Source: Acidovorax sp. 69 (GTDB taxonomy: Bacteria; Pseudomonadota; Gammaproteobacteria; Burkholderiales; Burkholderiaceae_C). Taken from it: a stretch of 64,000 nt of DNA. The notes beneath the pieces are model-generated. The model did no database searches. It saw only the letters and a list, made by a program, of their open reading frames with translations, and was not told the DNA's origin. Numbering within the stretch: position 1 is the first letter of the stretch; each line of letters starts with the position of its first letter. The DNA lies in assembly GCF_002797445.1 (NCBI RefSeq), contig NZ_PGEP01000001.1, positions 124,001-188,000 of the forward strand. The letters are read 5' to 3'. Made by a program: the position numbers and the translations under genes. Positions 41,146 to 48,757 of this stretch are shown piece by piece.

Positions 41146-43131
41146 CTACCCCCGCAGCAGCTTGTCTTCCGCCAATGTCAGTGCCGCAGGGTGTCCCGAG
41201 AGCACCAGCGTGTCGCCTTCGGCCAGCAGGGCTTCGTCCACGGCTGCGCTCACGTGGCCGTTGCCACGCCGCAGGTTCACCACGCGCACGCCCATGGCGG
41301 GCAGGGCCAGCTGGCCCAGGCTGCGGCCCAGCGCCGTGGAGCCTGGTGGCAGGTTGAGGGTGGACAGGCGCTCCTGGTCGCGTTCGTTCACGGTGTCGTC
41401 GTCTGCGCCGTGGAAGTAACCGCGCAGCAGGTTGTAGCGCGCGTCGCGCTGGTCTTGCACCAGTCGCAGCACGCGGCGCATGGGCACGCCCACCAGCGCC
41501 AGCGCATGGCTGGCCAGCATGAGCGAGCCCTCGATGGCCTCGGGCACGACCTCGGTGGCACCGGCCTCTTGCAGCTTGTCCAGGTACAGGTCGTCCTGGG
41601 TGCGCACCACCACCGGCACGTGCGGCGCGTGCGAGCGCGCGTTGGCCAGCACCTTGAGGGCCGCGGGCACATCGATGTAGGTGATCGCCACCGCGCTGGC
41701 GCGCACCAGGCCGGCCGCCATCAAGGCCTGCAGGCGGGTGGCGTCGCCATACACCACCGAATCCCCGGCGGCGGCGGCCTGGCGCACGCGGTCGGGGTCC
41801 AGGTCCAGCGCCATGTAGGGGATGCCTTCGTGCTCCAGCATGCGCGCCAGGTTCTGCCCGCAGCGGCCATAGCCGCAGATGATCACGTGTTTGCTGGTGT
41901 TGATGGACTTGCGCGCGATGGACGTCATCTGCAGCGACTGTTGCAGCCAGTCGCTGGCCACCAGCTTCATCACGATGCGGTTGCTGTACATGATGAGGAA
42001 GGGCGTGGCCAGCATCGACAGCACCATCGCCGCGAGGATGGGGTTCATCAGCGCCGGTTGCACCAGCCCGTTGGCCTGAGTGAGCGACAGCAGCACAAAA
42101 CCGAACTCGCCCGCCTGGGCCAGGTACAGCCCGGTGCGCAGCGCCACGCCGGTGGTGGCGCCCATGCCCCGCGCCAGCACCAGGATGAGCCCCAGCTTGA
42201 GCACCAGCGGCACCGTGAGCAGCATCAGCACCAGCGCCCAGCGGTCCACCAGGATGTGCCAGTCCAGCATCATGCCGATGGTGATGAAGAACAGCCCCAG
42301 CAGCACGTCATGAAAGGGCCGGATGTCCGTGCCCACCTGATGGCGGTATTCGGTCTCAGACACCAGCACGCCCGCAATGAAGGCGCCCAGCGCCAGGCTC
42401 AACCCCGCCAGTTCGGTCAGCCAGGCCAGGCCCAGCGTGATCAGCAGCAGGTTCAGCATGAACAACTCATCACTTTTGCGGCGGGCCACCAGCGTGAGCC
42501 ACCAGCGCATGAACCGTTGCCCGCCCGTGAGCAACAGACCCACCAGCACGGTGGCCTTGAGGAGCGCCCAGCCCAGGGAGGTCAGCAACTGGTCGGGTGA
42601 CGACCCCAAAGCGGGAATCAGCACCAGCAGTGGCACCACGGCCAGGTCCTGAAACAGCAGGATGCCCATCACGCGCCGGCCATGTTCACTCTCCAGCTCG
42701 GCCCGCTCGGCCATGAGCTTCACGACAATGGCCGTGCTGCTCATGGCCATGACGCCCGACAACGCCAGCGCCGTCTGCCAACCCATGTCCCACACCCCGC
42801 CCGCCCAATGCGACAGCACCAGTGCCAGCCCGGAGACCACCGCCATGGTCAGCACCACCTGCATCAAGCCCAGGCCGAACACCTGCTTGCGCATGGCCCG
42901 CAGTTTGGGCAGGCTGAACTCCAGCCCGATGGCAAACATCAGAAACACCACACCAAACTCGCCCAGGTGCCGCACACCCTCGGAGTTTTGCGCCAGCGCC
43001 AGCGCGTGGGGGCCGATGAGCACGCCTGCGGCCAGATAACCCAGCATGGGCGGCAATTTGAGGCTTCGGCAAGTGACCACGCCCAGCACTGCGGCCAACA
43101 GGTAAAGCAGGGTGAGGGCGAGAGAGGACAT
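41146..43131 (-). CDS. Kef-type monovalent cation:proton antiporter (CPA2) with TrkA domains
   Basis: Inner-membrane K+/H+ antiporter or efflux system of 661 residues. About 12 hydrophobic segments (MSSLALTLLYLLAAVLGV onward; LPPMLGYLAAGVLIGPHAL is typical of the family) occupy residues 1-390. A TrkA-N Rossmann domain (HVIICGYGRCGQNLARMLEHE) binds nucleotide, and a C-terminal TrkA-C domain follows, with VVNLRRGNGHVSAAVDEALL and EGDTLVLSG. This is the KefB/KefC architecture. ATG 43131 gives the first transmembrane helix directly; the long frame upstream overlaps kdsD. It is divergent from kdsD over 126 bases. Confidence 0.92.
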   Translation of the reverse strand: MSSLALTLLYLLAAVLGVVTCRSLKLPPMLGYLAAGVLIGPHALALAQNSEGVRHLGEFGVVFLMFAIGLEFSLPKLRAMRKQVFGLGLMQVVLTMAVVSGLALVLSHWAGGVWDMGWQTALALSGVMAMSSTAIVVKLMAERAELESEHGRRVMGILLFQDLAVVPLLVLIPALGSSPDQLLTSLGWALLKATVLVGLLLTGGQRFMRWWLTLVARRKSDELFMLNLLLITLGLAWLTELAGLSLALGAFIAGVLVSETEYRHQVGTDIRPFHDVLLGLFFITIGMMLDWHILVDRWALVLMLLTVPLVLKLGLILVLARGMGATTGVALRTGLYLAQAGEFGFVLLSLTQANGLVQPALMNPILAAMVLSMLATPFLIMYSNRIVMKLVASDWLQQSLQMTSIARKSINTSKHVIICGYGRCGQNLARMLEHEGIPYMALDLDPDRVRQAAAAGDSVVYGDATRLQALMAAGLVRASAVAITYIDVPAALKVLANARSHAPHVPVVVRTQDDLYLDKLQEAGATEVVPEAIEGSLMLASHALALVGVPMRRVLRLVQDQRDARYNLLRGYFHGADDDTVNERDQERLSTLNLPPGSTALGRSLGQLALPAMGVRVVNLRRGNGHVSAAVDEALLAEGDTLVLSGHPAALTLAEDKLLRG

Positions 43132-43257
43132 GGGTTCGATGCTATCCGAGCCTTGCGGGCCGGGCACGGCCTTTTCTGCTGGAGATGCACGGACCATGCC
43201 AGAGGGCATCGCCCACGGCAGCACCCAGCCCGCATGCCCGGTCGATAGAATCCCTGG

Positions 43258-44259
43258 ATGACCCCCGCCCCCACCGCGCTGCCCCCTTTTGATGCTGATC
43301 AGGCCCTGCGTCTGGCCCGCGAGACCTTCCATATCGAGGCGGAGGCCCTGACCGGCCTGGCGACCCGCATCGATGGCGTGTTTGCCCAGGCGGTACAGAT
43401 GGTGTTGTTGGCCCGTGGCCGGGTGGTGGTCATGGGCATGGGTAAAAGTGGCCATGTCGGCCGCAAGATCGCTGCGACCCTCGCGTCCACCGGCACGCCC
43501 GCCTTTTTTGTGCACCCCGCAGAAGCCAGCCACGGCGACCTGGGCATGGTCACAGGCGACGACCTGGTGCTGGCCATCTCCAACAGCGGCGAAAGCGGTG
43601 AACTCACGGCCATCCTGCCGGTACTCAAACGCCTGGGTGCCCCGTTGATCGCTATGACGGGCGGAGTGTTGTCCACACTCGCCCGCCATGCTGACCTGGT
43701 GCTCGATTGCAGCGTGGCACGCGAAGCCTGTCCCCTGAACCTGGCTCCCACGGCCAGCACGACGGCACAGCTGGCCATGGGCGATGCGCTCGCCGTGGCG
43801 CTGCTCGATGCCCGGGGGTTCCGACCCGAGGACTTTGCCCGCTCCCACCCCGGCGGGGCGCTCGGGCGCAAGCTGCTCACCCACGTGAGTGATGTCATGC
43901 GCACGGGCGCCGAGGTCCCCCGTGTCGCTCCCCATGCGTCTTTCAGCGATCTCATGCGCGAGATGAGCGCCAAGGGCCTGGGGGCATCTGCCATCGTGGA
44001 TGCAGCAGGTGTGGTGCTTGGCATCTTCACTGACGGCGATCTGCGCCGTCGCATCGAGGCGGGCGCCGACCTGCGCACTGCCACGGCCGATCAGGTCATG
44101 CACACCCAGCCGCGCCGCATCGCGCCCGATGCACTGGCCGTAGACGCCGCCGAGATGATGGAGGCGCACTCCATCACCAGCGTGCTGGTGGTGGACACGG
44201 CGGGCATTCTGACCGGCGTAGTGCATATCGGCGACCTCATGCGCGCCAAGGTGATCTGA
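43258..44259 (+). CDS. kdsD: arabinose-5-phosphate isomerase (KdsD/KpsF family)
   Basis: Converts ribulose-5-phosphate to arabinose-5-phosphate, the first step to KDO for lipopolysaccharide. The 333 residues have a SIS sugar-isomerase domain (VVVMGMGKSGHVGRKIAATLASTG, ISNSGESGE) and two C-terminal CBS domains (VSDVMRTGAEVP, SAIVDAAGVVLGIFTDGDL, ITSVLVVDTAGILTGVVHIGDL). The ATG is at 43258 (MTPAPTALPPFDADQA). It overlaps kdsC by one base (TGATG) and opens the operon kdsD-kdsC-lptC. Confidence 0.95.
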   Translation: MTPAPTALPPFDADQALRLARETFHIEAEALTGLATRIDGVFAQAVQMVLLARGRVVVMGMGKSGHVGRKIAATLASTGTPAFFVHPAEASHGDLGMVTGDDLVLAISNSGESGELTAILPVLKRLGAPLIAMTGGVLSTLARHADLVLDCSVAREACPLNLAPTASTTAQLAMGDALAVALLDARGFRPEDFARSHPGGALGRKLLTHVSDVMRTGAEVPRVAPHASFSDLMREMSAKGLGASAIVDAAGVVLGIFTDGDLRRRIEAGADLRTATADQVMHTQPRRIAPDALAVDAAEMMEAHSITSVLVVDTAGILTGVVHIGDLMRAKVI

Positions 44260-44837
44260 TGGTGCTGGATCCCTTGACCCACTTGCCCGACGGTGCCCCT
44301 GCCCTGCAGATTGACCCTGAGCTGCTGTTGCGCGCCCAGGGCGTGCGTGTGGCCTTCTTCGATGTGGACGGTGTGCTCACCGACGGCGGCCTGTATTTCA
44401 GCGAATCGGGCGAAACCCTCAAGCGTTTCAACACCCTGGACGGCCACGGTCTCAAGCTGCTGCAAAAGGCGGGCATCACCCCGGCCGTGATCACGGGTCG
44501 CGACTCCGCACCGCTGCGCCTGCGTCTGAAGGCCCTGGGCGTGGAGCATGCGGTGTTCGGCACCGAGGACAAGCGCCCTGCGGCGGAGCAGATCCTGGCC
44601 ACGCTGGGGCTGACCTGGGCCCAGGCTGCTGCCATGGGCGACGACTGGCCCGACCTGCCCGTGATGCGACGCAGTGCCTTCGCCTGTGCCCCCGCCAATG
44701 CCCAGACCGAGGTGCGGCACGCAGCCCACTTTGTCACCCAGGCGCGCGGTGGAGAAGGCGCGGCGCGTGAGCTGTGTGACCTGTTGCTGGTGGCGACGGG
44801 CCGCTATGCCGCCCTGCTGGCGGACTACACCACATGA
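44259..44837 (+). CDS. kdsC: 3-deoxy-D-manno-octulosonate-8-phosphate phosphatase
   Basis: HAD-family phosphatase releasing KDO from KDO-8-phosphate. The 192 residues have the nucleophile motif FFDVDGVLTDGGLY (residues 33-46), VITGRDS as the second HAD motif, and GDDWPDLPVM supplying the last Asp pair. It has the small cap-less C0 form of normal length. It is coupled at both ends, by one base to kdsD and four bases to lptC. Confidence 0.95.
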   Translation: MVLDPLTHLPDGAPALQIDPELLLRAQGVRVAFFDVDGVLTDGGLYFSESGETLKRFNTLDGHGLKLLQKAGITPAVITGRDSAPLRLRLKALGVEHAVFGTEDKRPAAEQILATLGLTWAQAAAMGDDWPDLPVMRRSAFACAPANAQTEVRHAAHFVTQARGGEGAARELCDLLLVATGRYAALLADYTT

Positions 44838-45454
44838 TCCGCGTGTTGCGACAGGGCTGGGAGCAGCTCTCGATCTACCTGCCCGTGGTGTTGATGGGCC
44901 TGCTGGCGCTGGGCACCTGGTGGCTGGTGCGCAATGCGCCCATGCCCCAGTTGCCCGCCATCGATCGCCCCATCAAGCACCAGCCGGACTACTTCATGAA
45001 GAACTTTTCTGTGAAGAGTTTTGATGCCACGGGCCGCCTTCAAAGCGAGGTGCTGGGCATCGAGGCGCGGCACTACCCCGACACAGACACGCTGGAGATC
45101 GACCAGGTCCGCATGCGCTCGGTCAGCCTCGATGGCCGCCTCACGGTGGCCACGGCCAACCGCGCCCTGAGCAATGCCGATGGCTCGGAAGTCCAGTTGT
45201 TCGGCAACGCCATCGTGACCCGCGAGCCCCTGCCCGCGAAGCCGGGGGCATTGGCGCAGCCCCGCATGGAGTTCCGTGGCGAATTCCTGCACGCATTTCC
45301 CAATACCGAACGCGTGCGCTCAGACCAGCCCGTCACGCTCACGCGGGGCAACGACCGTTTCACGGCCGACGGCATGGAGTACGACAACCTCGCTCAGGTG
45401 CTGCAATTGCGCGGGCGTGTGCGCGGCATGATCCTGCCGGGCGCCGTCAAGTAA
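44834..45454 (+). CDS. lptC: LPS export ABC transporter periplasmic protein LptC
   Basis: Bitopic inner-membrane protein that passes LPS from LptB2FG to LptA. The 206 residues have a single N-terminal membrane segment (LSIYLPVVLMGLLALGTWWLV, split here at residues 12-33) and a periplasmic beta-jellyroll with DYFMKNFSVKSFDATGRLQ and TADGMEYDN. ATGA overlap with kdsC. In many beta-proteobacteria lptA and lptB come next, but here a short-chain dehydrogenase follows. Confidence 0.92.
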   Translation: MIRVLRQGWEQLSIYLPVVLMGLLALGTWWLVRNAPMPQLPAIDRPIKHQPDYFMKNFSVKSFDATGRLQSEVLGIEARHYPDTDTLEIDQVRMRSVSLDGRLTVATANRALSNADGSEVQLFGNAIVTREPLPAKPGALAQPRMEFRGEFLHAFPNTERVRSDQPVTLTRGNDRFTADGMEYDNLAQVLQLRGRVRGMILPGAVK

Positions 45455-45490
45455 GCCGTGTCCCTGCCCTTGCCCACTGCCGGAACCCGC

Positions 45491-46273
45491 ATGACCCCTC
45501 CTCTTGTTTTCATCACCGGTGCGTCCAGTGGTATCGGCCAGGCACTGGCCCTGCGGTTCTACCGAGCAGGCTACCGGTTGGCTCTGGTGGCCCGCCGCAC
45601 GTCTGAGGTAACAACATGGGCAAGCGCACAAGGAATAAGCACTGATAGCTATGAAATTTATAGTGCAGACGTTGCAGTGACCGACAGCATCATTGCTGCC
45701 GGCCAAGAATGTATGGCACGCCAGGGTCTCCCGGATGTGGTGATTGCCAATGCCGGTATCAGCGTGGGGATGGATACGGCCGTGCGGGACGATATTGACG
45801 TGATGACCCGCACCTTTGCGACCAACAACATCGGGATGGCAGCCACCTTCCAGCCGTTTGTGGATGCGATGGCGCAGCGGCGCAGTGGCACGCTGGTAGG
45901 CATTGGCAGCGTGGCGGGCATCCGTGGCCTGCCGGGGCACGGGGCCTATTGCGCCAGCAAGGCGGCTGTCATCAGCTATTGCGAGAGCCTGCGGGGCGAG
46001 ATGCGCCCGCACGGCGTGCAGGTGGTGACCATCTCGCCGGGCTACATCGATACACCGCTCACGCAGCACAACCGATACCGCATGCCGTTTTTGATGCAGG
46101 CCAGCGATTTTGCAGACCGTGCCTTTCGGGCCATCACCGCAGGCGTGAGCTACCGGGTCATTCCATGGCAAATGGGCGTGGTCGCCAAGCTGTTGCGCAT
46201 GCTGCCGAATCCACTGTTCGACAAATTGCTCGCAGGCCGTCCGCGCAAGCGCCGCCAGACTGAGGGGCCGTAG
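45491..46273 (+). CDS. short-chain dehydrogenase/reductase
   Basis: NAD(P)-dependent oxidoreductase of 260 residues. The nucleotide-binding motif TGASSGIG is at residues 9-16, with ANAGISVG as the NAG motif. The catalytic serine is in VGIGSVAG and the YxxxK in GAYCASKAAVISY. The C-terminal VIPWQMGVVAKLLRMLPN suggests membrane association. The substrate is unknown. ATG 45491 is preferred to GTG 45458, which adds 11 residues. It is 36 bases after lptC and probably in its transcript. A degenerate palindromic element is translated between the second and third strands (ASAQGISTDSYEIYSA). Confidence 0.9.
   Translation: MTPPLVFITGASSGIGQALALRFYRAGYRLALVARRTSEVTTWASAQGISTDSYEIYSADVAVTDSIIAAGQECMARQGLPDVVIANAGISVGMDTAVRDDIDVMTRTFATNNIGMAATFQPFVDAMAQRRSGTLVGIGSVAGIRGLPGHGAYCASKAAVISYCESLRGEMRPHGVQVVTISPGYIDTPLTQHNRYRMPFLMQASDFADRAFRAITAGVSYRVIPWQMGVVAKLLRMLPNPLFDKLLAGRPRKRRQTEGP
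45611..45667 (-). repeat. dispersed palindromic element inside the dehydrogenase gene (degenerate copy 8)
   Basis: The minus strand reads CACTATAAATTTCATAGC, TATCAGTGCTTATTCC, TTGTGCGCTTGCCCATG. It is in the reverse orientation relative to the gene yet is read through in frame. The local sequence is AT-rich compared with the rest of the gene, which makes it stand out. Confidence 0.55.
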
Positions 46274-46420
46274 CCGCCCTGGGGCGCAGGGTAGCTCAAT
46301 GCCTCCAGGGGTGGTGAGGCCAAGTGTTTTTGTCACCCGCTCGGTGCCGATCGGGTGGGCACCGCTCCACGGGCGCCATCCAGTGCGATCCGAACAAGGC
46401 CCCAGCGGGCCTGGCGCATG

Positions 46421-46446
46421 AAAAAAGCCCCTGGAGGGGCTTTTTG
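46421..46446 (-). terminator. intrinsic terminator of the first RRM gene
   Basis: On the minus strand AGCCCC, loop TCCA, GGGGCT and six T. A flanking A/T run on the other side means it could also stop the convergent dehydrogenase transcript. It lies 22 bases after the RRM gene stop. Confidence 0.88.
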
Positions 46447-46467
46447 ATGCACCGAGAGGTGCTTGAC

Positions 46468-47037
46468 TCAGTAGCCGTTGTTGCCACCGCCGCCGTAGCC
46501 ACCACCGCCGCCGCCATTGCGACCGCCACCACCACCACCGCCGCCATTGCGTGAGCCAGAGCCATAAGGGCTGCGAAAGCCGCCTTCGCTGCGGCCACCA
46601 CCCCCGCCGTAGCCGCCGCCATCACGTCCGCCGCCGCCACCGCCGCCGTAGCCACCACCACCTTCACGGCCACCGCCGTAACCGCCACCACCACCACCAC
46701 CACCACCACCACCACTGCGGCCACCGCCGCCGTAGCCCCCACCACCGCCGCCACCACCACCAAACCCGCCGCTGCGGGGAGGGCGGGGCTCCATGGGGCG
46801 TGCCTCATTGACGACGATGCCACGACCGCCCAATGGCTGGCCGTTCATGCCGTTGATCGCGGCCTGGGCTTCTGCATCGCTGCCCATTTCCACGAAACCA
46901 AAGCCTTTGGAACGGCCGGTGTCGCGTTCCATCATGACCTTGGCGCTGGTGACCGCTCCGAATTGGCCGAAGGCCTGTTCCAGATCGCTGTCGCGCACCG
47001 AGTACGGCAGGTTGCCAACGTACAGTTTGTTGCCCAT
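46468..47037 (-). CDS. glycine-rich RNA-binding protein with one RRM domain (paralogue A)
   Basis: RNA-binding protein of 189 residues. An RRM at 1-80 carries RNP2 LYVGNLPY and RNP1 RSKGFGFVEM. A roughly 110-residue tail of almost pure Gly with Tyr, Arg and Ser (GGGGYGGG units) follows, ending NNGY. The plan resembles cyanobacterial Rbp and plant glycine-rich cold-induced proteins, thought to act as RNA chaperones. The start MGNKLYVGN is fixed by GGAG at optimal spacing. The ribosome binding site lies in a hairpin shared with the adjacent paralogue. The Gly-rich tail is about 60 residues longer than in paralogue B. Confidence 0.93.
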   Translation of the reverse strand: MGNKLYVGNLPYSVRDSDLEQAFGQFGAVTSAKVMMERDTGRSKGFGFVEMGSDAEAQAAINGMNGQPLGGRGIVVNEARPMEPRPPRSGGFGGGGGGGGGYGGGGRSGGGGGGGGGGGYGGGREGGGGYGGGGGGGRDGGGYGGGGGRSEGGFRSPYGSGSRNGGGGGGGGRNGGGGGGYGGGGNNGY

Positions 47038-47040
47038 CGA

Positions 47041-47080
47041 GGGACTCCTCAAAAACACATGGATAAAGCGATGGAGTCCC
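47041..47080 (-). promoter_or_regulatory. hairpin sequestering the ribosome binding site of RRM gene A
   Basis: In the transcript GGGACUCC (47080-47073) pairs perfectly with GGAGUCCC (47048-47041) across a 24-base U-rich loop starting AUCGC. The right arm contains the GGAG ribosome binding site, seven bases before AUG 47037. The same design recurs upstream of RRM gene B. Confidence 0.8.
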
Positions 47081-47239
47081 GAAAACGCAGCCAGCTAATC
47101 TCAATGACGCTCTCAGCGAAACTGACGGATCACCGCAAACTTGGAAAGCGGGAAGAACCCGCCAACCCATTATGCGCCACACTTTTGTTGAAAAAGCAAG
47201 CGGCTATGCGCGTTGTGGCGGCGATGCCGCGCAGGCATG

Positions 47240-47263
47240 AAAAAAGGAGCCCTGAGGCTCCTT
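47240..47263 (-). terminator. intrinsic terminator of the second RRM gene
   Basis: On the minus strand AGGAGCC, loop TCA(G), GGCTCCT and six T, 43 bases after the stop of RRM gene B and upstream of the leader of RRM gene A. It makes the paralogues separate transcription units. Confidence 0.88.
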
Positions 47264-47305
47264 GTTTGCCGTCAGCAGGCGAAAACGTCTGCTGATGAGG
47301 TCTTT

Positions 47306-47698
47306 TTAGTAGCTGCTACGGCCACCGCCGTAACCACCACCACCGCCGCCGCCGCTACGGCCACCGCCGTAACCGCCGCCGCCACCACCACCGTAGCCGC
47401 CACCACCACCGTTGCCGCCGCCGAAGCCACCGCTACGGGGAGCACGTGGCTCCATAGGACGGGCTTCGTTGACCACGAGGTCACGGCCGCCGAAGTTGGT
47501 GCCATGCACGCCTTGGATGGCGGCTTGGGCTTCAGCATCGCTGCCCATTTCGACAAAGCCGAAACCCTTGGAGCGGCCGGTGTCGCGCTCCATCATGACC
47601 TTGGCGCTGCCGACCGAGCCGTATTGGCTGAAAGTCTGCTGCAGGTCTTCGTCGCGGAAAGAGTAGGGCAGGTTGCCCACGTAAAGTTTGTTGCCCAT
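47306..47698 (-). CDS. glycine-rich RNA-binding protein with one RRM domain (paralogue B)
   Basis: RNA-binding protein of 130 residues, a tandem duplicate of the neighbouring gene. The RRM has RNP2 LYVGNLPY and RNP1 RSKGFGFVEM, with DEDLQQTFSQYGSVGSAKV between them. The tail of about 45 Gly/Tyr/Arg residues ends GGGRSSY. The RRM halves of the two paralogues share about three-quarters of their residues by eye, the central stretch KVMMERDTGRSKGFGFVE being identical. ATG 47698 has GGAG seven bases upstream, inside a hairpin. The 441-base gap upstream holds this hairpin, a dyad and the manganese riboswitch of the divergent exporter gene. Confidence 0.93.
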   Translation of the reverse strand: MGNKLYVGNLPYSFRDEDLQQTFSQYGSVGSAKVMMERDTGRSKGFGFVEMGSDAEAQAAIQGVHGTNFGGRDLVVNEARPMEPRAPRSGGFGGGNGGGGGYGGGGGGGYGGGRSGGGGGGGYGGGRSSY

Positions 47699-47701
47699 GA
47701 A

Positions 47702-47737
47702 GGACTCCTGAAAAAACACAAAAACGCGATGGAGTCC
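47702..47737 (-). promoter_or_regulatory. hairpin sequestering the ribosome binding site of RRM gene B
   Basis: In the transcript GGACUCC (47737-47731) pairs with GGAGUCC (47708-47702) across a 22-base loop starting AUCGCG and rich in U. The right arm contains the ribosome binding site of the gene starting at 47698. Stem and loop start match those of paralogue A. Confidence 0.8.
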
Positions 47738-47884
47738 GACGCAATCAACAAACCTGTGACGACTTCAAAGACGCGAAACTGACCATTCACCGCTTAGCTA
47801 ACTGCTTTCCTGCAAGCAGAAAAGCGAGGCCATTATTAATCACTTTGTGTAGGTCGTGGCTTTTTATTTCGGTGCGAGACCCTC

Positions 47885-47910
47885 TAAAACCGCGAAATTG
47901 CGTGGTTTTA
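47885..47910. promoter_or_regulatory. 26-base dyad upstream of the manganese riboswitch
   Basis: TAAAACCGCG and CGTGGTTTTA form an inverted repeat with one G-T mismatch around AAATTG. It is placed just before the riboswitch, where the promoter of the exporter gene should lie. It may be a metalloregulator operator or a transcript hairpin; the sequence alone does not decide. Confidence 0.4.
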
Positions 47911-47951
47911 TGGAGAATCTCCCAGCAAACCCTGGGGTAAAATCCGTGGGT

Positions 47952-48062
47952 CTTTGGGGAGTAGCCCGCCCGGCAGCGCAATGCGCCGGGGGCATGCGTC
48001 AACACACTTGGGTTCTTTGAAACCTATGGCGTATGCGGTTTTTTGAACTGGGCGAGACCATT
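47952..48062 (+). ncRNA. yybP-ykoY manganese riboswitch
   Basis: The leader contains the family landmarks in order: TTTGGGGAGTAGC (47954-47966), a GC stem with CGCCGGGGGCATG, then GTCAACACACTTGG (47998-48011) and a closing GGCGAGACCATTGAC. These match the conserved GGGGAGUAG and UCAACA(U/C)AC loops that bind Mn2+ in yybP-ykoY RNAs. It ends about 78 bases before a UPF0016 gene, the commonest target of this riboswitch in proteobacteria. Mn2+ binding is expected to turn expression on; the switching stem was not worked out. Confidence 0.87.
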
Positions 48063-48139
48063 GACTGCAAACCGATCCACATGGCCGGAGTCGGGGTGCA
48101 GTCAATGCGTTTTCCACCCATCCGGCCGGATAGGACCCC

Positions 48140-48706
48140 ATGGAAGCTTTTTTTATTTCTACCGCCATCGTCGCGCTCGCAGAGATGGGCGACAAGACGC
48201 AGCTGCTGGCGCTCGTGCTGGCTGCGCGGTTTCGCAAGCCCTGGCCCATCGTGCTCGGCATTCTGGTGGCCACGCTGGTCAATCACGGACTGGCCGGAGC
48301 TGTGGGTGCGTGGGTAACTACATTTCTGGGCCCCCAGGTTCTGCGCTGGATCCTCGGCGCTTCGTTCATCGCCATGGCGGTGTGGATGCTTATTCCCGAC
48401 AAACTCGATGAAGGCGAGGCGGATGGAACACCGCGCTGGGGCGTGTTCGGGACGACTGTGGTGGCGTTCTTCCTGGCTGAGATGGGCGACAAGACGCAGA
48501 TCGCTACCGTCATGCTGGCCGCCAAGTACAACGCTTATCTGTGGGTGGTGGCCGGGACCACGCTGGGCATGATGCTGGCCAATGCGCCGGTGGTCTGGCT
48601 GGGCGAGCGCATCACGCGCAAGGTGCCTATCCGTGCGGTGCATCTGGTATCTGCCGTCATCTTTCTGGTGCTGGGGCTGCTGGCGATTTTTTCGTCTGCG
48701 GGTTGA
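48140..48706 (+). CDS. UPF0016/GDT1 family manganese exporter (MneA-like)
   Basis: Inner-membrane cation exporter of 188 residues with six predicted helices in two repeats. Each repeat has the family signature E-x-G-D-K-T: AEMGDKTQLLALVLAARF at residues 14-31 and AEMGDKTQIATVMLAAKY in the second half. Bacterial members such as MneA export Mn2+. The manganese riboswitch upstream independently supports this substrate. ATG 48140 has weak GGACC upstream. It stands alone, 155 bases before metX. Confidence 0.93.
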   Translation: MEAFFISTAIVALAEMGDKTQLLALVLAARFRKPWPIVLGILVATLVNHGLAGAVGAWVTTFLGPQVLRWILGASFIAMAVWMLIPDKLDEGEADGTPRWGVFGTTVVAFFLAEMGDKTQIATVMLAAKYNAYLWVVAGTTLGMMLANAPVVWLGERITRKVPIRAVHLVSAVIFLVLGLLAIFSSAG

Positions 48707-48757
48707 TCGTCGCCGTGCACGGGGCTGGGCGACGGGGCGCTGCTTTGGTATATTTGC

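Noticed and set aside
46480..46770. Dense CCACCGCC-type repeats that could be mistaken for a short tandem array or CRISPR-like repeats.
   Set aside because: They are the codons of the glycine-rich tail of the RRM protein read on the other strand; there are no unique spacers.
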